Source: DUQW01 sp050953805 (GTDB taxonomy: Bacteria > Bacillota_I > Bacilli_A > Acholeplasmatales > Acholeplasmataceae). From it: DNA of 64,000 bases. Both the position numbers and the translations under genes were made by a program. The stretch's first letter is position 1; each line of letters opens with the position of its first letter. The DNA is taken from the NCBI GenBank assembly GCA_050953805.1, contig JBMNNE010000002.1:620001-684000 (forward strand), written 5' to 3'. The notes under the pieces were generated by a model, which was given only the letters and a program-made list of their open reading frames with translations, was not told where the DNA came from and searched no databases. Of this stretch, positions 36,985 to 46,103 are shown piece by piece.

Positions 36985-38358
36985 ATGAAAAAAGTTAAAG
37001 TATCAATTGTTGATAATAAAACTCTTAAGTTAGAAGAAGACGGATCAAAAGGCGATATCATCGATTTAAATGATGTTATGGGGTTAGACACAACATCAAT
37101 TTTAAAAGCGATTGAAACCGGACGTGATCAAGTTTATTTAGAAAAGATTAATCAAGCCTTACAAGAACAGAAAAAACTCCTTAAGTCAAAAGAAGAACTT
37201 TTAATTTTAGAAGCTCAAACTAAACTAGATAAATTAAGTGAAGAGTTAAAAATTCAAAAAGATAAATTAACTACCCAAAAGGCATTAGAACTATCTGAAC
37301 TAAAAGAAAAACTTAATTTAGATATTAATGAGTTAAAAATGAAAAATCAAGTTTTATCGAATCAATTAGCTGAACAATCAAAAATGATTAAATTAGAAAC
37401 CGAAAATTATTTTAAAGATCAAATTAATGAACTAAAAAATAAAAATGATCAGTTAAAAGAAGAAATTGAAAATCAAAAAACTTTACTAGAATCCAATTTC
37501 CAATCTAAATTAATTCAAGAACAGTTAAAATTAACCAAAGAATTTACTTTGGAAAAAGATAAACTTAAAGAAGAAATTGCTGAACACTTATCAGAAGTTA
37601 ATAAACTAAGATTATCAAAAGATTTATTAAATGTTAAAATGTTAGGTGAAAACTTAGAAAAGTGGTGCGAACAAGAATTTTTATCAAGCACCCTTAATTT
37701 ACTTCCTAACATATCTTTTGATAAAGATACAAAAGAAGGTAATAAAGCTGACTTTATTTTTAGGATTTATTTAATAGGGGCAGAGAAAACTGAATCTAAT
37801 GAACTAGCATCAGTAACTTTAGAAATGAAATCAGAATCAACAGTTGCTAAAACAAAAACTAAAAATAAAGATCATTTTGATAAATTAGAAGAAGATCGAA
37901 TTAGAAATAACACTACTTATTCCCTACTAGTTAGTGAACTAGAATGGGATGTTAGTAATGATACCCCAATTAGAAAAGTGACTGATTATAATAATATGTA
38001 TTTAGTTAGACCACAGTATATGATAATCTTTTTAAATATTGTTTATGCATTTGCAATGCAATATCATAAAGAGTTAACTAAACGGAATCAAGAATTAGAA
38101 AAGTTTAAAGATCGTCACCAAATTTTAGCTGAATTTAACGATATGAAATCACAAATTCTAGATTTATCACTAACTCATATACAAAATAAATTAGAAGATA
38201 TCTCCAAACAAACTGAAATCATTGAAAAAGCGAATAATGCGATTAAGGAGTCATTAAGAATTGTTTTAGAGTCTCACATTAAAACGGTGATCAATAAAAT
38301 TACTAATTTTGAAATCAATAAAATAATCAAAAAAATCGAATTAAATGAAGAAAAATAA
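36985..38358 (+). CDS. DUF2130 family coiled-coil protein with nuclease-like domain
   Basis: This 457-aa protein has an N-terminal domain (1-60), a long coiled coil (about residues 50-215, rich in Glu, Lys, Leu), and the DUF2130 domain (about 220-375), followed by more helix. The DUF2130 core includes LGENLEKWCEQEF, then NKADFIFR and TLEMKSES; the D...ExK spacing resembles a PD-(D/E)XK nuclease site, as proposed for this family. It recalls RmuC in layout, but a DNA role is inferred. The ATG follows a strong AAAGGAGG; the in-frame TTG at 36958 lies within the -10 region TATAAT (36953-36958). It is divergent from the Fur gene and has its own terminator. Confidence 0.85.
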   Translation: MKKVKVSIVDNKTLKLEEDGSKGDIIDLNDVMGLDTTSILKAIETGRDQVYLEKINQALQEQKKLLKSKEELLILEAQTKLDKLSEELKIQKDKLTTQKALELSELKEKLNLDINELKMKNQVLSNQLAEQSKMIKLETENYFKDQINELKNKNDQLKEEIENQKTLLESNFQSKLIQEQLKLTKEFTLEKDKLKEEIAEHLSEVNKLRLSKDLLNVKMLGENLEKWCEQEFLSSTLNLLPNISFDKDTKEGNKADFIFRIYLIGAEKTESNELASVTLEMKSESTVAKTKTKNKDHFDKLEEDRIRNNTTYSLLVSELEWDVSNDTPIRKVTDYNNMYLVRPQYMIIFLNIVYAFAMQYHKELTKRNQELEKFKDRHQILAEFNDMKSQILDLSLTHIQNKLEDISKQTEIIEKANNAIKESLRIVLESHIKTVINKITNFEINKIIKKIELNEEK

Positions 38359-38360
38359 GG

Positions 38361-38390
38361 AAAATCCTACCCGAAACGGTAGGATTTTTT
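38361..38390 (+). terminator. Terminator of the DUF2130 gene
   Basis: AAAATCCTACC-CGAAAC-GGTAGGATTTT, an 11-bp stem ending in six T residues, directly after the stop. Confidence 0.93.
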
Positions 38391-38422
38391 AATGATAAGC
38401 AAGAAAATCTTACAATCGGTTT

Positions 38423-38443
38423 CATTATGATATTATCATAATG
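38423..38443. promoter_or_regulatory. 21-bp perfect palindrome upstream of the starch-binding operon
   Basis: CATTATGATA-T-TATCATAATG is a perfect 10-1-10 palindrome ending 4 bases before the -35 box. Its place suggests an operator for a local regulator. It does not match the 7-1-7 Fur or PerR boxes. Confidence 0.6.
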
Positions 38444-38447
38444 CGTA

Positions 38448-38476
38448 TTGTCTTTTAATATTTACTATGGTAAGAT
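38448..38476 (+). promoter_or_regulatory. Sigma-A promoter of the starch-binding protein operon
   Basis: The -35 is TTGTCT (38448-38453), then a 17-bp spacer, then -10 TAAGAT (38471-38476). Transcription should begin near 38483. Confidence 0.72.
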
Positions 38477-38488
38477 AGGGCTAGTGCG

Positions 38489-38502
38489 TGAAAGCGTTTA
38501 CT
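38489..38502 (+). promoter_or_regulatory. cre-like CcpA site
   Basis: TGAAAGCGTTTACT matches the catabolite-responsive element TGWAANCGNTNWCA at 13 of 14 positions; only the last base differs. It lies just after the predicted start of transcription, where CcpA binding represses. Confidence 0.72.
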
Positions 38503-38528
38503 AAAATTCATAGCAAAGGAGTGTTAAT

Positions 38529-41500
38529 ATGAAACAAATTGGAAGATGGATAGTGGCATTATTAATTGCCGTATCATTATTCGTTGGATTATCAGCGTGT
38601 ACTGATAAAGTCGAAGTTAGTTTCGATAATGAATCCGTCACGATTAAAGAAGGATTTACTCATAAAGAATCATTAAACTTAAAAGGAGTTGAGTTTGATG
38701 ATGAAAATTTAAAAGTAGAATCCAGCAACACCAATATCTTTACAGTAACAATCATTGATGGTTTTGTTGAGATAAAAACATTAGCTGTTGGGACTGCTAC
38801 TTTAACAATTTACTATAAGAATAAATCTGTTGCGACCTTGGAGGTAAAAGTTATCCAAAAAACTGTTGCCCAAGAAGCTTTATCGATTAATCAAGATAGC
38901 ATTACAATTGAAGCAGAACAAACCAAAGATGTCGCTATTACTTTAACTGGTATTGAACATACTGATTCTAATTTAACTGTTACTAGTAGTAATAACGATG
39001 TTGCAACCGCTACAATTAAAGCTGGTGCTATTACAATTACTGCAGTTGCTGAAGGAACTGCAACCATTACCTTAAAAAAGGGTAATTTACAAGATACAAT
39101 TGTAGTTACAGTGACTGCTAAAGAAGTTGAAATACCAGAAAATCAAACATTAGTTACATTTATTGTTGAAGTTCCGATTGGAACAGTCAACAACGTTAAT
39201 GTTTTTGCAAGTACTAGTGAAGATTTTGAAGACATGTTCCAAATTCTTTTAACATTAAACGAATCTACTCAAAAATATGAAGGTTCTAAATTAATTGAAG
39301 TTGGTACAGTATTAAAATACAAATATGTTAATGGAAATTCATGGGATTATGTTGAAAAAGGTGCTGGTGGTGAAGAACTTGAAAATAGAACGGTTACTAT
39401 CGCTAAAAACATGGCACCACTTAATGATACCGTTTTAATGTGGGCTGGTAGTGTTATTCCACCACAAAAAGTTATGGTTTCATTTGTCGTTACGGTACCA
39501 GCGGTAACCGGTGAAAGAGAAGTTTATTTAATTAGTAATTTAGATGATTGGCAAGAAGCCAATGCTCATTTACTCACTAAAGATGCAACTACTGGAAAAT
39601 ATGAACTTGAACTTGAATTAGAAGTAGGTTCAACATTTAAATATAAATATGTCTTAAATAAACTTTGGGCGAATGTTGAAGTTCAAGCTAATGGTCTAGA
39701 TTTAGCAGATAATCGAGAGTTAATTGTTGCCGCTGACCAAGCACCAGTAGCTGATACTGTTGAAAGATGGAAAAATATTGATTCAGAAACTCCTTCGGAA
39801 AAAGTAGCGGTCAGTTTTGTCGTTACGGTACCAGCTGAAACTGGAGATAGTGAAGTTTATTTAATTAGCAATTTAGATGATTGGCAAGAAGCCAATGCTC
39901 ATTTACTCACTAAAGATGCAACTACTGGAAATTATAAACTTGAACTTGAATTAGAAGTAGGTTCAACTTTCGAATATAAATATGTCTTAAATAAACTTTG
40001 GGTGAATGTTGAAGTTCAAGCTAATGGTGATGATTTAGCAGGTAATAGAAAGTTAACTGTTGCCGCTGACCAAGCACCAGTAGCTGATACTGTTGCTAGA
40101 TGGAAGGGTGTTCAACCAACTACTCCTCCGGAAAAAGTAACGGTCAGTTTTGTCGTTACGGTACCAGCTGAAACTGGAGATAGTGAAGTTTATCTAATTA
40201 GCAATTTAGATGATTGGCAAGAAGCTAATGCTCATTTACTCACTAAAGATGCAACTACTGGAAATTATAAACTCGAACTTGAATTAGAAGTAGGTTCAAC
40301 TTTCGAATATAAATATGTCTTAAATAAACTTTGGGCAAATGTTGAAGTTCAAGCTAATGGTCTAGATTTAGCAGGTAATAGAAAATTAACGATTGCTGCT
40401 GACCAAGCACCAGTAGCTGATACTGTTGCTAGATGGAAGGGTGTTGAACCAGAAGTTCAAAAAGTTAATGTGACGCTATTATTAAATGTACCAGAAGAAA
40501 CAGTAGGTAGTGTTTTTGTGGCTCATAACTATAAAAATAATTTTGATTTAACTAAGGCAATTAGTTTAACGGTTAATGATCAAGGGAAACACGCAATAAC
40601 AGTTGAACTTCCAATCGGATTTGAATTAGAGTTTAAGTTTGTCTTATTAGCTGCTGGCGATGAATTAACTTGGGCGAATGTTGAAGTTCAAGCTAACAAT
40701 CAAGATTTAGAAGGTAATCGAAAATTAACGATTGCTGCTGATATGGACCCAGTTGAATTAACGGTTGCTAAATGGAAAGACATTGAACCGATTGTTCAAA
40801 AAGTTAATGTAACGCTATTATTAAATGTACCAGATGAAACAGTTGGTAGTGTTTTTGTGGCTCATAATTATGAAAACAACTTTGATTTAACTAAAGCGGT
40901 TAAATTAATAACTAATGAGGAAGGAAAACATACAATAACAGTTGAACTTCCAATCGGATTTGAATTAGAGTTTAAGTTTGTTTTATTAGCTGCTGGTGAG
41001 GAATTAACTTGGGCGAATGTTGAAGTTCAAGCTAATGGTGATGATTTAGAAGGTAATCGAAAATTAACGATTGCTGCTGATATGGACCCAGTTGAATTAA
41101 CGGTTGCTAAATGGAAAGGGATTGATCCTGAACCAGTAGATGTTACAGTTAATTTTGAAGTTACAGCTCCAGCTGGAACGACTAAAGATATCTATTTAGT
41201 TAGCAATACTGTTGATTGGAATACTGAAAACGGAAAAAAATTAACCTATAATGAAACAACCGAAAAATACGAATTACAGTTAACGATTAAAGAAGGTGTA
41301 GTTTTTGAATACAAATATGTATTAGATAAAACTTGGGATTTAGTAGAAAATGATGCTGAAGGTAAAGATATTGCCAATCGTAAGATTACCATTGCCGCTG
41401 AAATGGAACCAATTCAAGATGTGGTTGCATCATGGAATGTTGTAGTTTTAGTTAGATTTGAAGTAACTGTTCCGGCAGAAACTGGAGATGGTCAAGTATA

Positions 41501-44435
41501 TTTAGTTGGATCAATGAATGATTGGAGTACAACCGCACCGAAACAACTAACTAAAAATGTCAGTACTGGAAAATATGAAACTGAATTAACTTTAAGTGTT
41601 AACGAAACATACTATTATAAATATACTTTAGGTTTACCTTGGGCTAATGTTGAAGTTCAAGCTAATGGTGATAATTTAGTAGACGATAGAACATTAACAG
41701 TTGATGCCATGCCACCACTAATTACTGATACTGTAGAAAGATGGAAAGGTATTGAACCAGCTGGTCCACCGGTAATAGTAACGGTAAATTTTGTTGTGAC
41801 GGTACCAGCTGAAACTGGAGATAATGGAGTTTATCTAATTAGTGATATGGATGAGTGGCAAGAAGCCAATGCTCATAAACTCACTAAAAATACAACTACT
41901 GGGAAATATGAACTCGAACTTGAATTAGTAGCTGGTTCAACATTTAAATATAAATATGTCTTAAATAAACTTTGGGCGAATGTTGAAGTTCAAGCTGATG
42001 GTTTAGATTTACCAGATAATAGAGAATTAATTGTTGCCGCTGAACAAGCACCAGTAGCTGATACTGTTGCTAGATGGCAAGGTGTTGACCCTGAAGCAGC
42101 TGATGTTACAGTTAATTTTGAAGTTACAGCTCCAGCTGGAACGACTAAAGATATCTATTTAGTTAGCAATACTGTTGATTGGAATACTGAAAACGGGAAA
42201 AAATTAACCTATAATGAAACAACCGAAAAATACGAATTACAGTTAACGATTAAAGAAGGTGTAGTTTTTGAATACAAATATGTATTAGATAAAACTTGGG
42301 ATTTAGTAGAAAATGATGCTGATGGTAAAGATATTGCCAATCGTAAGATTACCATTGCTGCTGAAATGGAACCAGTTCAAGATGTGGTTGCATCATGGAA
42401 TGTTGTAGTTTTAGTTAGATTTGAAGTAACTGTTCCGGCAGAAACTGGAGATGGTCAAGTATATTTAGTTGGATCAATGAATGATTGGAGTACAACCGCA
42501 CCGAAACAACTAATTAAGAATGTCAGCACTGGAAAATATGAAGCTGAATTAACTTTAAGTGTTAACGAAACATACTATTATAAATATACTTTAGGTTTAT
42601 CTTGGGCGAATGTTGAAGTTCAAGCTAATGGTTTAGATTTAATAGACGATAGAACATTAACAGTTGATGCCATGCCACCACTAATTACTGATACTGTAGA
42701 AAGATGGAAAGATGTTGCACCAGCAGCTGAGCAAGTTAGCGTTACCTTTAGTGTCACGTTACCAGAAACAACACCGGCTGGTGTCGATATTTATATTATT
42801 GGCCAGTTCCCTGGATTAGTTCCTCCAGAGAGTGGTAATCCGCCAACCCTTCCAACTCACTATTGGAATAACTTTTCTGAAAATTATAAGATGACCAAAG
42901 GTGCAGATAATAAATATACTGTAACAATTACTGGAGATAAAAATTATTATGCAAGATATTTATATTTTTATGTTGATGAAAGTGAACAAAAAATTGAGGA
43001 ATTAGGTCTTGGAGAAGTATATTCAATAAGAGACCATACTTTTACAGAAACGAAGACAGTAAATGATGAAGTTACTGGGTGGAATGTTAAAGAAAATGTT
43101 GATATAACTTTTAGTTTAAGTGTACCTGTTGGAACACCAGGAGATGCTACTATTTATGTAATTGGTGTTTTTCCAGAATTAGTTTATCCAGGAGATGGGG
43201 TTGAACCAACTCTTCCAATTCACCAATGGAATAACTTTACTGAAGATTACAAAATGACCAAACAAGCCGATGGTAAATATACTTTAACTAAGACGATAAC
43301 AAAATACATTAAAGAACTTTATCAAATTAAATATAAGTACGTTTACACAGTTGACGGCATCCATCATTATTGGGAAGTTGATCGAACTGAAAATCTAGAT
43401 GGTAATAGACAACACATGGTAAATAAACCACAAACATTAAATGATTCAGTAACGACTTGGATTGAACCAGCCGAAGATATAGTAGTTACCTTTAGTGTAA
43501 CGGTGCCAGATAATACACCAGCTGATGTTAATATTTATATGATTGGTGTTTTCCCAGGATTAACTGATCCACAAGGGGATCCAACTCTTCCAACTCACTA
43601 CTGGAATAATTTTACTGAAGATTACAAAATGATCAAGGGAGAAGGCAATGTTTATACACTTGCGATATCAGCATCAGCAAATTATATTTTAAGATATAAA
43701 TATGTGATGGAAGTTGCGGCTGAGGAATATGTTTGGGAAGATCGCGATAATCGCGAATATAAAGTAACTGAAACAACAACTCAAAATGAGCAAGTTGTTA
43801 CATGGAAACCAATTCCAAAAATAGTGAAGCTTTCAGTTACAGCTCCAGCTGGAACTAAAAAAGTATTTATTGTCGTTAATTTTGATGAATGGAACGCTGA
43901 AGAAGCCGCTGAATTAACATACAATACTACAACTGAAAAATTTGAACTTGTTGCACCATTACCAGAAGGAATCACCATTGAATATAAGTATTTATCGGGT
44001 CAACATTGGTTGTTTGAAGAACTAAATAATGATGGTAATCCAATTGCTAATCGGAAATTAGAAGTTAACGAATCAACTCCTGAACAAATAGATGATACTG
44101 TTGTTAAATGGAAAAATGTTTATGATCCGGAAGGAGAAGAAACTTCAGTTAAATTTAGTGTTGAAGTTCCTGAAGGAACTACAGGTGATGTTTATTTAGT
44201 TGGAATCGTAGACTGGGATCCAACAAATGCGATTAAACTAACCAAACAAGCTAACGGTAAATATGAAGCTGATGTAACTCTTAAACTTGGAAATGTATAT
44301 CAGTATAAATATCTTAACGGCCAAGATTGGGCTAATGTTGAAGTTTTTACTGGTGGAGGAGAGCGACCTAATCGAGCTTTAGTTCCACAAAGTGATCAAA
44401 CTACTCAAAGTGATGTAGTTGAAGCTTGGAAATAA
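38529..44435 (+). CDS. Multi-modular starch-binding-like lipoprotein (about 16 CBM20-type modules)
   Basis: This 1968-aa protein starts with a signal peptide and lipobox LSAC, so it should be lipid-anchored outside the cell. Two Big_2-like Ig domains (about residues 30-200) precede about 16 modules of 100-130 residues. Each module follows the CBM20 starch-binding pattern: V-F-x-V-x-V-P-x-x-T, VYLVG/VYLIS with a following W, LT...GKYE, YKYV...W...E, NR, and a final D-T-V-x-x-W. Examples are EYKYVLDKTW and a final ADTVARW. No catalytic domain is present. Starch, glycogen or another alpha-glucan is the likely ligand (family knowledge plus the nearby pullulanase). Some modules are near-copies of each other. 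The start follows AAAGGAGTG. A cre site and a palindrome lie upstream. Confidence 0.8.
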   Translation: MKQIGRWIVALLIAVSLFVGLSACTDKVEVSFDNESVTIKEGFTHKESLNLKGVEFDDENLKVESSNTNIFTVTIIDGFVEIKTLAVGTATLTIYYKNKSVATLEVKVIQKTVAQEALSINQDSITIEAEQTKDVAITLTGIEHTDSNLTVTSSNNDVATATIKAGAITITAVAEGTATITLKKGNLQDTIVVTVTAKEVEIPENQTLVTFIVEVPIGTVNNVNVFASTSEDFEDMFQILLTLNESTQKYEGSKLIEVGTVLKYKYVNGNSWDYVEKGAGGEELENRTVTIAKNMAPLNDTVLMWAGSVIPPQKVMVSFVVTVPAVTGEREVYLISNLDDWQEANAHLLTKDATTGKYELELELEVGSTFKYKYVLNKLWANVEVQANGLDLADNRELIVAADQAPVADTVERWKNIDSETPSEKVAVSFVVTVPAETGDSEVYLISNLDDWQEANAHLLTKDATTGNYKLELELEVGSTFEYKYVLNKLWVNVEVQANGDDLAGNRKLTVAADQAPVADTVARWKGVQPTTPPEKVTVSFVVTVPAETGDSEVYLISNLDDWQEANAHLLTKDATTGNYKLELELEVGSTFEYKYVLNKLWANVEVQANGLDLAGNRKLTIAADQAPVADTVARWKGVEPEVQKVNVTLLLNVPEETVGSVFVAHNYKNNFDLTKAISLTVNDQGKHAITVELPIGFELEFKFVLLAAGDELTWANVEVQANNQDLEGNRKLTIAADMDPVELTVAKWKDIEPIVQKVNVTLLLNVPDETVGSVFVAHNYENNFDLTKAVKLITNEEGKHTITVELPIGFELEFKFVLLAAGEELTWANVEVQANGDDLEGNRKLTIAADMDPVELTVAKWKGIDPEPVDVTVNFEVTAPAGTTKDIYLVSNTVDWNTENGKKLTYNETTEKYELQLTIKEGVVFEYKYVLDKTWDLVENDAEGKDIANRKITIAAEMEPIQDVVASWNVVVLVRFEVTVPAETGDGQVYLVGSMNDWSTTAPKQLTKNVSTGKYETELTLSVNETYYYKYTLGLPWANVEVQANGDNLVDDRTLTVDAMPPLITDTVERWKGIEPAGPPVIVTVNFVVTVPAETGDNGVYLISDMDEWQEANAHKLTKNTTTGKYELELELVAGSTFKYKYVLNKLWANVEVQADGLDLPDNRELIVAAEQAPVADTVARWQGVDPEAADVTVNFEVTAPAGTTKDIYLVSNTVDWNTENGKKLTYNETTEKYELQLTIKEGVVFEYKYVLDKTWDLVENDADGKDIANRKITIAAEMEPVQDVVASWNVVVLVRFEVTVPAETGDGQVYLVGSMNDWSTTAPKQLIKNVSTGKYEAELTLSVNETYYYKYTLGLSWANVEVQANGLDLIDDRTLTVDAMPPLITDTVERWKDVAPAAEQVSVTFSVTLPETTPAGVDIYIIGQFPGLVPPESGNPPTLPTHYWNNFSENYKMTKGADNKYTVTITGDKNYYARYLYFYVDESEQKIEELGLGEVYSIRDHTFTETKTVNDEVTGWNVKENVDITFSLSVPVGTPGDATIYVIGVFPELVYPGDGVEPTLPIHQWNNFTEDYKMTKQADGKYTLTKTITKYIKELYQIKYKYVYTVDGIHHYWEVDRTENLDGNRQHMVNKPQTLNDSVTTWIEPAEDIVVTFSVTVPDNTPADVNIYMIGVFPGLTDPQGDPTLPTHYWNNFTEDYKMIKGEGNVYTLAISASANYILRYKYVMEVAAEEYVWEDRDNREYKVTETTTQNEQVVTWKPIPKIVKLSVTAPAGTKKVFIVVNFDEWNAEEAAELTYNTTTEKFELVAPLPEGITIEYKYLSGQHWLFEELNNDGNPIANRKLEVNESTPEQIDDTVVKWKNVYDPEGEETSVKFSVEVPEGTTGDVYLVGIVDWDPTNAIKLTKQANGKYEADVTLKLGNVYQYKYLNGQDWANVEVFTGGGERPNRALVPQSDQTTQSDVVEAWK
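39480..41141 (+). repeat. Tandem module repeats: three 333-bp units then two 339-bp units
   Basis: The motif TTTGTCGTTACGGTACCAGC recurs with a 333-bp period (39480, 39813, 40146), and long stretches of the units are identical. Two further units of another subtype start at 40464 and 40803, 339 bp apart. They mark recent duplications of CBM20-like modules. Confidence 0.88.
41139..42710 (+). repeat. 609-bp direct repeat of a two-module cassette
   Basis: The stretches 41139-41747 and 42102-42710 are the same two-module block with only scattered base differences, offset by 963 bp (321 codons). A single different module lies between them. Confidence 0.88.
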
Positions 44436-44459
44436 TTAAACAATAATAATTGATGGGAA

Positions 44460-44487
44460 AAGAGGATAAATTAGTTTTTATCCTCTT
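44460..44487 (+). other. Intercistronic hairpin without T-run
   Basis: AAGAGGATAAA (44460-44470) pairs with TTTATCCTCTT (44477-44487). It can be extended past a small internal loop by ATGGG/CCCAT. A terminator would need a T-run, which is absent, so partial termination or transcript stabilisation fits better. It separates the large lipoprotein gene from the rest of the locus. Confidence 0.6.
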
Positions 44488-44513
44488 ACCCATGTTTAAA
44501 GGCGGTGTAGTTA

Positions 44514-46091
44514 TTGGCTCCTACTATAAGAAAAAAAGCCAAAAGAAAAATAATAATTCCGACAATTGTCTCAATTATTTCAATTTTAATCATTACTTTG
44601 TTTTTAATAATCAAATATGAAACAAACCAAATTAATGCGATTAAAAATAGTGAAATAATTGAATTATATCAAGGCGATACCTTTGAATCTGTCTCAAATA
44701 ATCTTAAATTTAAAGATAAAATCCATCATTTTAAGATTACTTGGGATTCAAAAAAGCCTGATACAGTTAATCTTTTAGGAAAAATTACTCCGCAACCCCA
44801 AGATGAAACAGTTGAAATAACTGCTATCATCCAAGGGGTTTTTGTGCGTAGAAAGATATCGATAAAAATAAAAATTAAAGGATACGAAACAGTTGAAAAA
44901 ATAAAAGTAACATATCCTTCGGGGATTATCGGATATATTGATGGCAAACCAATTGATATGGATGAAACATTTCCACCAGGAACGGAAGTTGATTTTACTG
45001 TCGAAACTGAAGAAGGCAAACAAGTAGTGGTATTTGTTAATGGTATCTCCGTTAAAATAAAGAATGATAATACCTTTACTCATGTTTTAGAAGAAAACAT
45101 AACTATTGTTACTTATTATATTAATGAAGAAAATATTTTAATTGTCTATGACGCTAACGGTGGTAAACTAGACAATCAAGGTTTAATATATGAAATTGTA
45201 AATATCAATTCTATTTTAGAAGATAGTTATATTCCAACTAAGGAAGGCTATATTTTTAAGCATTGGTCAGTAGATAAAGTTAATCCATATAATTTTAATA
45301 CGAAGATTACTCACCATTTATTTTTATATGCAGTCTATGATCCAATCATAGAAGAAACCTTTAAGATTACCTTTGCTGAGCCAATTAGTGTCATGAAGAA
45401 TCAAGATTTATTAGTTTCAGGAGATAAGATTGGTCCTGATGATAAATTAGAAATACTAATCCCATATAACCAGCTGTTATATGAGATTAAGTTTAAAGTT
45501 AACGACACTGATGTTGTACTTGATACTACCATTCCTAATCTTGGAATGTATCAAATTGATAATCCTAATTCTAATCTCGATTTGAGGGTTGAATTGATTC
45601 CTAAGAAAGTTAAAGTTGCATTTGATCTACAAGAAGGAACGACAACTAATTTAGAATTATTAAATCAAGAAATTAATGCTGGCAATAAATTAATTGAAAT
45701 TATTAATATTAATAAAGAACATTATATCTTTAAATATTGGACTTTAGATCTAGCAACGAAGATTGAATTTAATTTATCAATTCCAGTTTATGAAAATATA
45801 ACTTTATATGCAGTTTATGAACCAATTACTTATAACTTAAACATTAATAACTCTCAAGAGTTTATCTCATATAAAGTCAATGATGAAGTGACTTCATCAA
45901 CTAAGTTAGTTTACGAAGATAAATTAACTTTAGAACTTAATTTAGACAATAACCAAAAATTAATCTATGTCAAAGTATTAATAGATGGTTTAGAAATAAT
46001 ACTTACTGAAACTGATTTTATTGACAATAAATACGAACTTATTGTAGCTGGAAATATAACGATAATTTCTGAAGTTGAAATAATCAACTAG
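44514..46091 (+). CDS. Membrane-anchored protein with InlB-type repeats
   Basis: This 525-aa protein has a very basic N-terminus (IRKKAKRKIIIP) and one hydrophobic helix (about residues 14-34), so it is probably a signal-anchored extracellular protein. An Ig-like region follows (about 50-130). At least two InlB/Listeria-Bacteroides repeats are visible (LIVYDANGGKLDNQG...FKHWSVDK and VAFDLQEGTT...FKYWTLDL), separated by smaller beta domains. No CBM20-like module is seen. The only good start is TTG 44514, preceded by AAAGGCGGTG; the ATG at 44492 is in another frame. It is 12 bases ahead of the next gene and probably co-transcribed. A structural or anchoring role is inferred. Confidence 0.75.
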   Translation: MAPTIRKKAKRKIIIPTIVSIISILIITLFLIIKYETNQINAIKNSEIIELYQGDTFESVSNNLKFKDKIHHFKITWDSKKPDTVNLLGKITPQPQDETVEITAIIQGVFVRRKISIKIKIKGYETVEKIKVTYPSGIIGYIDGKPIDMDETFPPGTEVDFTVETEEGKQVVVFVNGISVKIKNDNTFTHVLEENITIVTYYINEENILIVYDANGGKLDNQGLIYEIVNINSILEDSYIPTKEGYIFKHWSVDKVNPYNFNTKITHHLFLYAVYDPIIEETFKITFAEPISVMKNQDLLVSGDKIGPDDKLEILIPYNQLLYEIKFKVNDTDVVLDTTIPNLGMYQIDNPNSNLDLRVELIPKKVKVAFDLQEGTTTNLELLNQEINAGNKLIEIININKEHYIFKYWTLDLATKIEFNLSIPVYENITLYAVYEPITYNLNINNSQEFISYKVNDEVTSSTKLVYEDKLTLELNLDNNQKLIYVKVLIDGLEIILTETDFIDNKYELIVAGNITIISEVEIIN

Positions 46092-46103
46092 AAAGGAGAA
46101 GTC

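Noticed and set aside
38423..38443. Palindrome as a Fur or PerR box
   Set aside because: Its core TATGATA-T-TATCATA does not match TGATAAT-N-ATTATCA or TTATAAT-N-ATTATAA, and the gene context is sugar use.
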